Assembly: GCF_902459725.1 (NCBI RefSeq)
Contig: NZ_CABPSH010000003.1
Span: 496,001 to 560,000 of the forward strand
Direction of reading: 5' to 3'
Source: Pandoraea eparura
GTDB taxonomy: Bacteria; Pseudomonadota; Gammaproteobacteria; Burkholderiales; Burkholderiaceae
Length of the DNA: 64,000 bases
Translations under genes and position numbers: made by a program
Part shown: positions 9,203-17,515 of the stretch, piece by piece
Numbering within the stretch: the stretch's first letter is position 1
How the letters are laid out: every line of letters starts with the position of its first letter
Notes under the pieces: generated by a model
The model's input: only the letters and a program-made list of their open reading frames with translations
The model's database searches: none
Told to the model about the DNA's origin: nothing

Positions 9203-10925
9203 ACCCCAGCACCGTGCCCATCTCGCGCAGCGCCTTGCGGATGATCTTGCCGGTGACGGTCATCGGCAGTTCCGGCAAGAACACGACCTTGCGCGGGTAC
9301 TCGTGTGCGGCGAGACGGTTTTTCACGAAATCCTGGATTTCCTTCGCCAGTGCACCGGACGGTTCATACCCTTCGCGCAGCACCACGAAGGCCTTGACGA
9401 TCTCCGTGCGGAGTTCGTCCGGCTCACCGATGACGGCGGCGAACTGCACCGACGGGTGTCGGATCAGGCAGTCTTCGATGGGTCCGGGGCCGATGCGGTA
9501 GCCGGCGCTGGTAATCACATCGTCCGAGCGCCCGGTGAACGTGATGTAGCCCTGCGCATCGACGAATCCCGAGTCCCCCGTGAGCAGGAAGTCGCCGCGA
9601 TACTTATCCATCGTGGCTTCCGGGTTATGCCAGTAGCCGAGGAACATGACCGGGTTGGGTCGTGCGATGGCGATGTTGCCGACGGTGCCGACCGGGAGCG
9701 GCGTGCCGTCGTCGTCGACGATGGTCACGCCATGCCCGCGAACGGCGCGTCCGATGGCGCCGGGCAGCGCCGGAAATTCTGCGGCGCATGACGACACGAC
9801 CATATTGCACTCTGTCTGCCCATAGAACTCATTGATGTCGACGCCGAGGTGTTCGCGTCCCCAGGCCAGCAGTTCGGGGCCGAGCGACTCGCCGCCGCTG
9901 GCGACCGAGCGAAGTTGCAGGGGCCAGTGTTCGCGCGGCGACGCAACAGTGCGCAGCATCTTGAGCGCGGTGGGCGGCAGGAAGGTGTTGCGCACGCCGT
10001 GGCGGGCCATCAGGTCGAAGGCGGCGACCGGGTCGAACTTCTCGAAGCGTCGCGAGAGCACGGGCACGCCGTGATGCAGCGCGGGCAGCAGAACGTCGAG
10101 CAGTCCGCCGATCCACGCCCAGTCGGCGGGCGTCCAGATCAGGTCGCCGTCTTGCGGAAAGCCGTTGTGCGATGTCTCCACGCCGGGCAGGTGGCCGAGC
10201 AGCACCCGGTGCGCATGCAGTGCGCCCTTGGGTTTGCCGGTGGTGCCGGAGGTATAGATGATGAGTGCAGGGGCGTCGGCGCGGGTCTGGACGGGTTCGA
10301 AGTGCGTATCGCGCGATGCGATGGCGGGCCAGAGCGCGAGCAGACCGTCTTCGGCGACGCCCCAGTCCTGGTCGTCGGCGACGTGATGATGGGCTTCGGG
10401 CAGGTCGTCGTGGACGACATATACGAGGCGAAGATCGGGGAGTTCGGCGCGAATGTCGTCGATCTTCGCGACGCTGGCGAGGTCGGTGACGAGCACGGCG
10501 GCGCCGGAGTTTTGCAGGCGATAGGCGAGCGCCTCGGGGCCGAAGAGCGTGAAGAGCGGGACGGCGATGGCGCCGAGCTTGTAGGCTGCGACGTGGGCGA
10601 CGAGGGTGGCGGGCGATTGTGGCAGGAAGATGCCGATGCGGTCGCCGGCCTTGACGCCGTGGGCGCGCCACTCGTTGGCGAGCTGGTTCGAGAGTTGTTT
10701 CAGGACATCGAACGTGAGTCGCACGTGCGAGCCGTCGGCGCTTTCGTGGATGAGGGCGAGCCGGTTGGTGCCGTCGGCCCACTTGTCGCAAACGTCGACG
10801 CCGATATTGAACAGCGTGGGAATCTGCCAGGAGAAGGCGCTGGCCGTCGGGGTGTCGGTCGCGCGCTCGCCGCTGGCGTCATTTGACGTCTCTTGGGCGC
10901 AGTCGCGGGAGGTGTCGGCATCCAT
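9201..10925 (-). CDS. AMP-dependent acyl-CoA synthetase (acetyl/medium-chain type)
   Basis: A 574-residue ANL-superfamily ligase that makes an acyl-adenylate and then acyl-CoA. The adenylate-forming P-loop is IIYTSGTTGKPKGALHAHR. It also has EFYGQTECNMVV, LTGDSGFVDAQGYITFTGR, DDVITSAGYRIGPGPIED, and the C-terminal catalytic lysine in PMTVTGKIIRKALRE. The YRIGP variant of the hinge region and the overall size match the acetyl/medium-chain group rather than long-chain FadD. The open frame extends 98 codons upstream, but the ATG at 10925 has a GGAGA site seven bases away. It stands alone, and the acyl substrate is unknown. Confidence 0.88.
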   Translation of the reverse strand: MDADTSRDCAQETSNDASGERATDTPTASAFSWQIPTLFNIGVDVCDKWADGTNRLALIHESADGSHVRLTFDVLKQLSNQLANEWRAHGVKAGDRIGIFLPQSPATLVAHVAAYKLGAIAVPLFTLFGPEALAYRLQNSGAAVLVTDLASVAKIDDIRAELPDLRLVYVVHDDLPEAHHHVADDQDWGVAEDGLLALWPAIASRDTHFEPVQTRADAPALIIYTSGTTGKPKGALHAHRVLLGHLPGVETSHNGFPQDGDLIWTPADWAWIGGLLDVLLPALHHGVPVLSRRFEKFDPVAAFDLMARHGVRNTFLPPTALKMLRTVASPREHWPLQLRSVASGGESLGPELLAWGREHLGVDINEFYGQTECNMVVSSCAAEFPALPGAIGRAVRGHGVTIVDDDGTPLPVGTVGNIAIARPNPVMFLGYWHNPEATMDKYRGDFLLTGDSGFVDAQGYITFTGRSDDVITSAGYRIGPGPIEDCLIRHPSVQFAAVIGEPDELRTEIVKAFVVLREGYEPSGALAKEIQDFVKNRLAAHEYPRKVVFLPELPMTVTGKIIRKALREMGTVLG

Positions 10926-11085
10926 GAGGTGTCTCCGGATCATGTCAGGCCTCGCACGGTAACGCGAGGAGCGTTCACCGTACGTCTTCAGGCATGATGC
11001 ATGCCAGACGGGCACAAAACAAGGGGGATGGGGAGGAGCGTGAGAGTTTTGGCGGGATTTGAGGCAATTTGGGTGGATTGAAGGC

Positions 11086-11113
11086 TTCACATGGCGGGTT
11101 GAGCGGGTATAAT
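11086..11113 (+). promoter_or_regulatory. Sigma-70 promoter upstream of tRNA-Ser
   Basis: TTCACA at 11086-11091, a 16-base spacer and a perfect TATAAT at 11108-11113. Transcription would start near 11120, leaving about 120 bases of leader before the mature tRNA. The nearest minus-strand gene points away, so the tRNA is the likely target. Confidence 0.55.
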
Positions 11114-11239
11114 GCCGGCTGCCGTGCGGTACCGGTCTGCGCCGGGGTTCCGACGCCGATTCTCCCGGACCGCACGCATCCCAAGTCGTCGCGCCAGACG
11201 ACCTCCCCTGCCACGACACCCGGTCGTGCGCAACGCCTC

Positions 11240-11329
11240 GGAGGCGTGCCAGAGTGGTTTAATGGACTGGTCTTGAAAACCAGCGAAGGGGTAACCCTTC
11301 CGTGAGTTCGAATCTCACCGCCTCCGCCA
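11240..11329 (+). tRNA. tRNA-Ser (anticodon UGA)
   Basis: The 90-base class II tRNA has a seven-base acceptor stem pairing GGAGGCG with CGCCTCC. It has a D-arm with TGGTTTAATGG, an anticodon arm CTGGTCTTGAAAACCAG with TGA in the loop, and the long variable arm typical of serine. The T-arm is GTGAG-TTCGAAT-CTCAC, followed by G73 and an encoded CCA. It reads UCN serine codons. A T-rich stretch follows directly and may end the transcript. tRNA-Ser genes are common integration sites; see the similar segment at 18981-19002. Confidence 0.97.
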
Positions 11330-11416
11330 GTTTTTCTTGGTTTTCCCAATAGTGGTCACTGGCGTTTCTGTGCCGTGCGCCGGAATCTTTTCGGATTTGT
11401 TCGGCAAAAGCGAAAA

Positions 11417-12754
11417 TCAGGGTTGGCGTTTGCCGCGGCCACCAGCGAGTTTGCCTGTTGGTTTGCGTGGCCCCGCAGCCGGCTTGCTGCCGGGTTTGCT
11501 GCGCGTGTTTTTGCTGGGCACCTGCGCAGCGCCCGTCGCAACCTGTAGCACTTTGGGCTTCTTGGGCTTTTTGGGTTTCTTGACGATCTGGCCCGTCGCG
11601 CTGGTTTGCGGCACACGGTGTTCCGCTTCAAAACCTGGCTCTTCTTCGCGGGGCAGCGTTTGCCGGATCAGCGCTTCAATCGCGGCCAGTTGCGGTGCTT
11701 CGTCGGCACACACGAGGGACACCGCCACGCCGCTGGCGCCCGCGCGTCCTGTACGGCCAATGCGGTGCACATAGTCTTGCGCAACGATCGGCAGATCAAC
11801 GTTGATCACCAGCGGCAAATCATCGATATCCAGGCCGCGCGCGGCCACATCGGTGGCCACGAGCATCTGGACTTCCCCCTTCTTGAAGCGCTCCAGCGCA
11901 CGCAGGCGTGCGGGTTGCGGTTTATCGCCGTGGATGGTGTCGACCGCATAGCCGGCGTCATCCAGCATAGCCGCCAGGTAATCCACGCCATTGCGGGTTT
12001 TGACGAACACCAGTGCGTGATCCCAGTGGTTCTCGGCCACAAGGTGCATGAAGAGGTCCGGCTTGTTCTTTTTATCCACCGTCACCACCCACTGCTTGAT
12101 CTTGCTGGCCGTGGCATTGGGCGGGCTGACGCTGATATTGATCGGACTGCGCAGAATGTTCGCCGCCATGCCGCGGATATCGTCGGTAAACGTGGCGGAG
12201 AAAAGCAAGGTCTGGCGCTGAGCGGGCAAGGCAGCAAAGACAGCGTTGAGTTCGCGCGCAAAACCCAGATCCAGCATGCGGTCGGCTTCATCCAGCACCA
12301 GCGTTTGCACTTGATCAAACTGCACTGCGTTCTGGCGATTGAGATCCAGCAAGCGGCCCGGCGTGGCGACGAGCACATCCACCCCTTTGCGCAACTTCAT
12401 CATCTGCGGGTTGAGACTTACGCCGCCGTAGGCCGCCAGAAATCGCAAGTCGAGGCCTTTGCCGTAAGCGATAAAGCTTTGCAGCAATTGTTCAGCCAGT
12501 TCACGCGTGGGCACCAGCACCAGAACACGCACGCGGTTGCTGGACACCGCCGGACCGTATTGCACCAACCGCTGCAACAGCGGCAACGCAAAACCCGCCG
12601 TTTTGCCGGTGCCGGTCTGTGCCGCAGCCATGACGTCCTTGCCACTGAGCACAGCCGGAATCGCCTTGGCCTGCACCGGTGTAGGCGTCTGGTAATTGAG
12701 GTTCTGCACATTACGCAGCAACGGATCGATCAGACCAAGCGAGGCAAAAGACAT
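11417..12754 (-). CDS. rhlE: DEAD-box ATP-dependent RNA helicase, RhlE type
   Basis: A 445-residue helicase that remodels RNA, in this group often ribosome assembly or mRNA decay intermediates. Motifs in order: the Q-motif region LNYQTPTPVQAKAIP, Walker A AAQTGTGKT (44-52), PTRELAEQ, GGVSL, TPGRLLDL, VLDEADRMLD, SATFTDD, ARGLDIDDLPLVIN and HRIGRTGRAG. A lysine- and proline-rich basic tail (KKPKKPKKPK) follows the core and probably binds RNA. The ATG at 12754 begins at the conserved MSFASLGL, although the frame is open further. GC content looks lower than in the flanking core genes, and the gene lies just beyond tRNA-Ser, so it may belong to the insertion. Confidence 0.92.
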   Translation of the reverse strand: MSFASLGLIDPLLRNVQNLNYQTPTPVQAKAIPAVLSGKDVMAAAQTGTGKTAGFALPLLQRLVQYGPAVSSNRVRVLVLVPTRELAEQLLQSFIAYGKGLDLRFLAAYGGVSLNPQMMKLRKGVDVLVATPGRLLDLNRQNAVQFDQVQTLVLDEADRMLDLGFARELNAVFAALPAQRQTLLFSATFTDDIRGMAANILRSPINISVSPPNATASKIKQWVVTVDKKNKPDLFMHLVAENHWDHALVFVKTRNGVDYLAAMLDDAGYAVDTIHGDKPQPARLRALERFKKGEVQMLVATDVAARGLDIDDLPLVINVDLPIVAQDYVHRIGRTGRAGASGVAVSLVCADEAPQLAAIEALIRQTLPREEEPGFEAEHRVPQTSATGQIVKKPKKPKKPKVLQVATGAAQVPSKNTRSKPGSKPAAGPRKPTGKLAGGRGKRQP

Positions 12755-13113
12755 GGACGTATTCGCGGCTAAAACCGTAATTCTAGCGGTTACCGTGCGA
12801 ATTGCACGGCGCAGGTCAATGGTCAAATAGATCGACGTTGATCGACACTGAAAAACGTAGCGATACCGGGCGCCGCCCCGGCCATCTGTACTGCGAGGCG
12901 TCGATGAGCAGCACTGCCGGCGGCCCCCGCGCCAATCGAAGCAGCACAAATTCCCCCAACAAGCGTATTGTCCCCGAGGCCCTTTCTTGATCCACCAACG
13001 GACGTCAAAGGCTCAATCGCGACCGTCGCCTCACGCTCGATTCTTGCTATGTGCGGACGACGGTATTCGACCCATTGCGGACGTTGGAAAGTAATTGTTT
13101 TTAAGTTGCTCGG
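12755..13113. other. Intergenic region upstream of rhlE with a small inverted repeat
   Basis: No convincing gene. On the rhlE side a perfect hairpin, CCGTGC (12793-12798) and GCACGG (12804-12809) around GAATT, lies in the expected leader. A TAGAAT box on the minus strand near 12780 could be its -10. GATCGAC occurs twice at about 12830-12850. The stretch at about 13045-13095 resembles the degenerate intergenic motif also seen near 13490 and 16340. Confidence 0.5.
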
Positions 13114-13401
13114 TCATGTTTGGCCGAGTTGCAGGCGCGCCGATTGCCATTCAGGCCAGACAGCCTCTGCAACAATGTCCGGGTACCCGCGTTTCTCTTC
13201 CATCATTGCAGCTTTTGAAGCGGGCATCGCCATGCAAGCCGCTTTGTCACGAATGGCAATGACTTCAGCCTCAGTCAATGGCCTGCCCTGCGCCTTCTCA
13301 GCGTGTAGAAGAACGGTTACAAGCGCAGGGATGAAAACCAAGCAGAGAGGGTCTTCGGGCGGGGACGTTGGCGCTTGCCGTTTTTTGAACATTCCAAACA
13401 T
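13114..13401 (-). CDS. Small conserved-looking hypothetical protein
   Basis: A 95-residue protein that I do not recognise. It starts MFGMFKKRQAP and has a hydrophobic stretch CLVFIPALVTVLL near residues 20-32. Then come a predicted amphipathic helix with RPLTEAEVIAIRDKA, a Met/Ala-rich segment, and a Trp-containing end. The hydrophobic stretch is too short and mixed for a clear membrane span. It is the downstream end of a same-strand series of small genes with lower GC than the core genome. An alternative ATG lies three codons later. Confidence 0.6.
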   Translation of the reverse strand: MFGMFKKRQAPTSPPEDPLCLVFIPALVTVLLHAEKAQGRPLTEAEVIAIRDKAACMAMPASKAAMMEEKRGYPDIVAEAVWPEWQSARLQLGQT

Positions 13402-13566
13402 TTGGCGTAGAAAAGCAAAAAAGAATAATCAATCAAAATGTTCGCAATGACCACTTGTGGCTGGAGCCGGCCATCAGTCTATCGGTCGATTCCGACCCTA
13501 AGTGGTCGTTTGGATCCGACGAAAGCGGCCGGGAGTGTGTTTCCATAGCAGGCCGGTCGACGGAGG

Positions 13567-13953
13567 CTACACCGTCGCGGGCATCACCCAAGCATTTGGC
13601 AAATCCGGGAAATGCCCCCAATGGGACCACGGAGCGCTGACCTGACCTTCCTGTCGCGAGGCAAGTCCCCATTCGGGAGGGTCCGGGAAACCATGCCAGG
13701 TATGTTGGATCAGGATTAGATCTTCGCCCTCGAAGGTCGCATAAAACGCAATGTCATGCGAGACGAACCAGTTGCGATCGCGACCAAAGATGCCTGACGG
13801 AGGGAAATCGTTCCAAGGAGCTGGCGTCCAGGGGATTGGCTTCATAGCGCGTTCATGAAATCCCAGTTCCTGTGCATCAACAGCCACTCCCTTCATGTCC
13901 CACGGGTTCGGCTCCCACTCAGGATGTACATCGTGTCGGCGATAAATACTCAT
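13567..13953 (-). CDS. Hypothetical protein, immunity-like context
   Basis: A 128-residue, Trp- and Pro-rich acidic protein of unknown family. It has HPEWEPNPWDMKGVAVDAQE, IPWTPAPWNDFPPSG, FGRDRNWFVSHDIAFYATF and QHTWHGFPDPPEWG. No membrane span or signal peptide. The composition (single small domain, many aromatics, acidic) and the clustering with similar genes fit immunity proteins of polymorphic toxins, but that is inference. The ATG at 13953 is used; an in-frame TTG lies 16 codons upstream. Neither has a clear ribosome site. Confidence 0.55.
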   Translation of the reverse strand: MSIYRRHDVHPEWEPNPWDMKGVAVDAQELGFHERAMKPIPWTPAPWNDFPPSGIFGRDRNWFVSHDIAFYATFEGEDLILIQHTWHGFPDPPEWGLASRQEGQVSAPWSHWGHFPDLPNAWVMPATV

Positions 13954-14066
13954 AAGCGCTGTCGCATAGCAGGTCGCTGCGGAGAATCTTCCTGACCACA
14001 ATTGTCAGCGATTCGGGTCTTCACGTCGAACGTCTCTTCATGGCCGTTAGCAGTCCATTGAGCCCA

Positions 14067-14492
14067 CTACAACGGCGACGAAACATCACCAGTCCCGAGG
14101 GCATTGCGTAGCTTTGCAAGGTCGGGGACATCGGATTGAACGAAGTACAAGTCTTCCGCTATGCCCAACACGTTATCGCTAACGCCGATGACAAAATCGC
14201 GACCAAAAAGAGCGTGAAGACGGCCCATGAAACGCGCAATCACCTCCACATCCTGGAACCAGCCAGGGAATTCCCTTCCAAGGGCGGGCAGCGGCAAGTT
14301 CAGTCCTAAGTCCCAACACGGGCAGTCACCAGCTCGGACGGTGGACTCATGCCTGCGTTGGTTAACGATGGTTGGCGGCGGGCCGGCCCACGTCTCGCCA
14401 TCAACAAACCACCGAAGCTGCCGCTCAATCGGCTCCGCAACTTCGCCCAAGTCTGCTCCATCAACGTACGCGTACAAGGTATGTAGAGGCAT
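14067..14492 (-). CDS. Hypothetical protein, immunity-like context
   Basis: A 141-residue soluble acidic protein with no family I can name. It starts MPLHTLYAYVDGADLGEVAE, continues IERQLRWFVDGETW, has a CPCWDLGLNLPLP segment, and ends with GRDFVIGVSDNVLGIAEDLYFV. The alternation of strands and helices looks like one compact alpha/beta domain. It lies 29 bases from the next gene upstream and could be cotranscribed. TTG and GTG starts exist 5-10 codons upstream; ATG is preferred. Confidence 0.55.
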   Translation of the reverse strand: MPLHTLYAYVDGADLGEVAEPIERQLRWFVDGETWAGPPPTIVNQRRHESTVRAGDCPCWDLGLNLPLPALGREFPGWFQDVEVIARFMGRLHALFGRDFVIGVSDNVLGIAEDLYFVQSDVPDLAKLRNALGTGDVSSPL

Positions 14493-14551
14493 AGAAGCTT
14501 CGTTCACGGAGGGCAATATCAAAGGATGCTGGACGGTTTCTGCTGCCAGAA

Positions 14552-14986
14552 TCAGAGCTTGGCCTTCGTTGCCAAGAAGACCAAATAGTGGGGTTCCTCT
14601 GACGAGAAGATTTCAGCCCCGCCGCCCATATACGCGCGCATAAGTTCATCGGCGGCGCCAGCCTCTTCGCCGATGTCCAGTAGCACCTGGCCAAGGCGCA
14701 GATGCAGGAAGGAGTTCCCAATCGCACCGGGGCACGTCATCGCGTACTCAAGCGCCTCCCTTGCTGAAGTCTTGTAACCAGACAGGAAGCACGCATCGGC
14801 TATTGCGGCAAGAATCCACGTCGACGCTTGCCAATTGCTTTTCGGCTCTGGAACCAGCATCCACGCCTTGTTATATTCCGCGACAGCCGCCTCATGGCTT
14901 TTCGCGCGCGCAAGTCTGTCACCTTCTGCGCACAGCGTCTTGATGGCTTCATGAGTAGCGGCGTCTAGTTCCAGTGCATTGCTCAT
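14552..14986 (-). CDS. TPR-like helical repeat protein
   Basis: A 144-residue all-helical protein. Helix pairs with tetratricopeptide spacing are visible. One is AEGDRLARAKSHEAAVAEYNKAWMLVPEP (about 20-48). A second runs from WILAAIADACFLSGYKTSAREALEYAMTCPG (about 57-88). A third is SFLHLRLGQVLLDIGEEAGAADELMRAYMGGG. The LAx(6)xAxxEYxxAxxLxPxP pattern is TPR-like. It ends with FSSEEPHYLVFLATK. TPR proteins of this size recur beside toxin-immunity genes, but a general scaffold role is equally possible. Only 5 bases separate it from the upstream gene, so the two are likely translationally coupled. Confidence 0.65.
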   Translation of the reverse strand: MSNALELDAATHEAIKTLCAEGDRLARAKSHEAAVAEYNKAWMLVPEPKSNWQASTWILAAIADACFLSGYKTSAREALEYAMTCPGAIGNSFLHLRLGQVLLDIGEEAGAADELMRAYMGGGAEIFSSEEPHYLVFLATKAKL

Positions 14987-14991
14987 GGTGC

Positions 14992-15429
14992 TTATACGGG
15001 CCGGTCAAGTAGCTGAGCACAAATTGAATGCCAAACGATGGCGTCCATCGGCATGACCCTATCCCAGAGGATTTTGCCCGCCAGAATGGGGTGCGGAGCG
15101 AAGGCAAAGAATTGCTCGTCGTTCCTGTGCACGCCGCGCTCGAATAGGAGAGCTACGCCATCTGTGAGCAAGGACTCAGCCTGCCACGTCGGATTGTTCA
15201 TCAGTGAGGCGAACTCCTGGGTGGACGAGGCAACCTTGCGCACACCTCCCTCGAGCACATCCAGCGTCTCCACACCTCCACCTAGGCGTTCAAAGAATAG
15301 GTCTCCGAACGCCGACGCACCAATCAGCCTCAACCGCCCCGTAAGCGTGTGGGGCCATTGTTGCGCAAGCGGGATGCCTTCGAGAACTACTCCCTCAACA
15401 AAAATGTCTCGCCACGATAGTTTGGTCAT
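14992..15429 (-). CDS. DUF1851/Tdi1-like protein, possible type VI secretion immunity protein
   Basis: A 145-residue protein. Its C-terminal part resembles the DUF1851/Tdi1 C-terminal domain found in some type VI secretion immunity proteins. This part has a strand and turn FFERLGGGVETLDVLEGGVRKVASS, then TQEFASLMNNP, then a helical end with a GVHRNDEQFFAFAPHPILAGK segment. I see no effector gene next to it. The ATG at 15429 opens the conserved part MTKLSWRDIFVEGV; the longer frame upstream (to 15564) looks non-coding. Recognition is by remembered pattern, so treat the family name as probable. Confidence 0.6.
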   Translation of the reverse strand: MTKLSWRDIFVEGVVLEGIPLAQQWPHTLTGRLRLIGASAFGDLFFERLGGGVETLDVLEGGVRKVASSTQEFASLMNNPTWQAESLLTDGVALLFERGVHRNDEQFFAFAPHPILAGKILWDRVMPMDAIVWHSICAQLLDRPV

Positions 15430-15565
15430 TCCGAAATGTCCGCTTGTGGTTGCCAAAGCTTGTGGTATGCACCTGAGTCGCGGAGTAAGGATACCCGGAT
15501 GGCCGCCCGCCGCCTTATGCAAAACGGAAATCGTGGAGTACTGAGCGGCCTGTGATCGAGGCAAA

Positions 15566-15799
15566 TCACTTCAGCGCGTGGATCACGATGTCGCGCAACC
15601 TTCTAGCCTCATCCCTTTGTCTACGCGGTACGACTTCATCATCAATAACTCCGGATAGCCGTGAGCGCAGAATCATAAAAATTTCCGTACCGGTCGCCCC
15701 TTCGGACAATGCACCTTGGAGCCCCACTGCGTGCATTGCAAAATCAGCGTCAGCAAGCGAACCGGCTAGCAGTTCAACAGCATCGTATACATGTGTCAT
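15566..15799 (-). CDS. Small hypothetical protein
   Basis: A 77-residue protein, MTHVYDAVELLAGSLADADF..., mostly helical, ending with a charged helix RRQRDEARRLRDIVIHALK. The ATG at 15799 has an AAAGGAA ribosome site eight bases upstream, which is the best start signal in this gene group and supports real translation. No family recognised. Its size and neighbours fit an immunity or antitoxin-like role, without direct proof. Confidence 0.6.
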   Translation of the reverse strand: MTHVYDAVELLAGSLADADFAMHAVGLQGALSEGATGTEIFMILRSRLSGVIDDEVVPRRQRDEARRLRDIVIHALK

Positions 15800-15882
15800 C
15801 GGCAAATTCCTTTGACTTTCGATGGCGCATTGTCGACGATCTAACTTCCGCTGTCGAACGACCACTCCTGGCCGCCAATTGC

Positions 15883-16236
15883 CTACGGCCTCGTGTTAAT
15901 GCCCCTCGCGTCTACGGTAATACAAAAATGGAGTCGGTCAGTCGTTGTTGGATACGCTTCCGTCCACTCCAATGCGGCAGCACCGATTGTCCGACGGCAG
16001 AAGTCGGCGGCATCCGCTACCGAAAGCCCCTCTAGACTCGTCGTTCCTTGTGGTGCATTGCCGTGACCGACCCGCCCGTCCGCTGTCTGAACCCATCCTT
16101 CCCAACCCAGGATGGGAATCTGGTGAATCGCACACCACTCAACTGCGGCAATAGCTGCGTCGAGCGGAAGGACGATCTCCCTGCGTGAAATTGAACGCCG
16201 CGCGAGCTCGGGCGGCAATATATGCAACTGCTGCAT
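15883..16236 (-). CDS. Hypothetical protein, immunity-like context
   Basis: A 117-residue soluble protein. It reads ILPPELARRSISRREIVLPLDAAIAAVEWC, then IPILGWEGWVQTADGRVGHG, then SLEGLSVADAADFCRRTI, and ends with a strand LHFCITVDARG. The mix of GWEGW and a helical segment has the look of a single-domain immunity protein, but I cannot assign a family. The frame is open for three codons beyond the ATG, to a GTG. It is the first gene of the minus-strand group. Confidence 0.6.
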   Translation of the reverse strand: MQQLHILPPELARRSISRREIVLPLDAAIAAVEWCAIHQIPILGWEGWVQTADGRVGHGNAPQGTTSLEGLSVADAADFCRRTIGAAALEWTEAYPTTTDRLHFCITVDARGINTRP

Positions 16237-16245
16237 TTGACACAC

Positions 16246-16580
16246 CCAACAAGGTTCGAAAGTGCAGGATTGTCAGCCGTCTTGCCTCGAATGTCGAGAG
16301 TCCGCTATTGGCCGAAAACGGTCACGCTCGAGGGGCAGTTTTCGACCCATCCGAGTCGCTCGACACACGGCGGGTTGAATGGCGATTTCCGACCGTGAGC
16401 CGGCCGTTTGGCTTCCGGCCTCAATGGCCTTTACCTGCTCGAGGGAAGAACCAAGGCGCAGGAATGATCGATCAGACCGCCCCGTGGCAACCTCGGACGA
16501 ATGCGAGCCTCGCGGATAGCCGTTTGATGCACTCGACGCGTTAGAGCCCGCTGCCAGGGCGCGGCCACTTCCACGATCGA
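16246..16580. other. Intergenic region with degenerate inverted motifs
   Basis: No gene is supported here; the long minus frame across it is a shadow. The sequence carries several diverged copies of a short inverted motif (for example GTCCGCTATTGGCCGAAAAC near 16305 and TTCCGACCGTGAGCCGGCCG near 16390). TTCGACCCAT near 16340 also occurs near 13070. These look like decayed repetitive intergenic elements. Confidence 0.5.
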
Positions 16581-17486
16581 TTACAAGCCAAAAATGAGCG
16601 AGCGATGTGCCGCAACGCCCGCTGCAACGCCGGCCGCCGAGGCGAACGTCGCGTTGGACCATGCGCTCGCCGCATCGCCAGCGGCAAACACTCCCGGAAC
16701 GGTGGTCTGCTTCCAGTTGTCCACGCGGATAACGGGACCCATCGGACCTTCGTCGAACTCGCATCCGAGCTGCTTTGCGAGCGGACTTGCCATCTGGGTG
16801 CGCGGCCCCACAAACAGTGCATCGATTTCGATGGCGCGGCCGTCGGCGAGACGCAACCCTGTCATGTTGGGTACGTCGCCAAGCACTTCCACAACTGGCG
16901 CCCGTTCGATCCGAACATTGCGGGCTTCGAGCAACGCAGTCTCTTCGAGCGATGGCTCGACTATGCCTTGCGTAAACCAGGTTGTCGGTCCCCAGTCGGG
17001 AACGAGCATCGCCTGATGAATCGATAGTGAATGCGTTGCCAGGACGCCGAGCCGTTTGTCCGCGACTTCGTAACCGTGACAATACGGACAATGCAGCGCG
17101 CTGATACCCCACCGTTCATCCAGGCCAGGGAGAGAGGGCAGTTCGTCTCGAATACCCGTCGCAAGGATCAATCGATCCGCGCTTGCGGTGCTTCCACTGC
17201 TTTGCGTGACGATGAAGCAATCATCAACACGCTCCGCCGTGCGTGCTTCGCCTGTCGCGACGTGCGCCGTCGGATACGCCGAGAGTTGCGCCGTCGCCTC
17301 ATCGATGATCTCGCTGGGCGCCTTGCCATCCTGCCCGAGAAAACCATGAGCGTGTGATGCGAATCGATTGCGTGGCCTTCGACTATCGAGCACGAGTACA
17401 CGCCGTCGCGCGCGCGCCAACTGCATTGCGGCTGAAAGACCGGCGAAGCTGCCGCCGATCACAATGACATCGTAGTGCTTGTCCAT
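16581..17486 (-). CDS. Thioredoxin-reductase-like FAD/NAD(P)H oxidoreductase
   Basis: A 301-residue two-domain flavoprotein of the thioredoxin reductase fold. The FAD motif is VIVIGGSFAGLSAAMQLARA (residues 7-26), and the second FAD contact is GVFAAGDAA near the C-terminus. The redox-active disulfide CPYC is at 133-136 inside LHCPYCHGYE, typical of the short TrxB-like oxidoreductases rather than the CATC of true TrxB. The NAD(P) region between them has a weak glycine motif (RLGVLATHSLSI), so cofactor preference or even NAD(P) use is uncertain. It is divergent from the Rrf2 regulator across a 101-base gap with a perfect operator-like palindrome. Confidence 0.82.
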   Translation of the reverse strand: MDKHYDVIVIGGSFAGLSAAMQLARARRRVLVLDSRRPRNRFASHAHGFLGQDGKAPSEIIDEATAQLSAYPTAHVATGEARTAERVDDCFIVTQSSGSTASADRLILATGIRDELPSLPGLDERWGISALHCPYCHGYEVADKRLGVLATHSLSIHQAMLVPDWGPTTWFTQGIVEPSLEETALLEARNVRIERAPVVEVLGDVPNMTGLRLADGRAIEIDALFVGPRTQMASPLAKQLGCEFDEGPMGPVIRVDNWKQTTVPGVFAAGDAASAWSNATFASAAGVAAGVAAHRSLIFGL

Positions 17487-17515
17487 ACGTTTCCTCTCCA
17501 GCTCATTACGTAACT

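Noticed and set aside
12904-12990. 28-codon plus-strand frame with a GCGAGG ribosome-like site
   Set aside because: Too short, low-complexity serine-rich peptide, no recognisable partner; not enough to call a gene.
12816-12998. Short minus-strand frame upstream of rhlE
   Set aside because: Lies in the promoter/leader region, overlaps the other short frames and shows no protein-like pattern.
16273-17112. 279-residue minus-strand frame overlapping the flavoprotein gene
   Set aside because: Arg/Ser-rich shadow in another frame of the flavoprotein; composition is typical of an out-of-frame high-GC translation.
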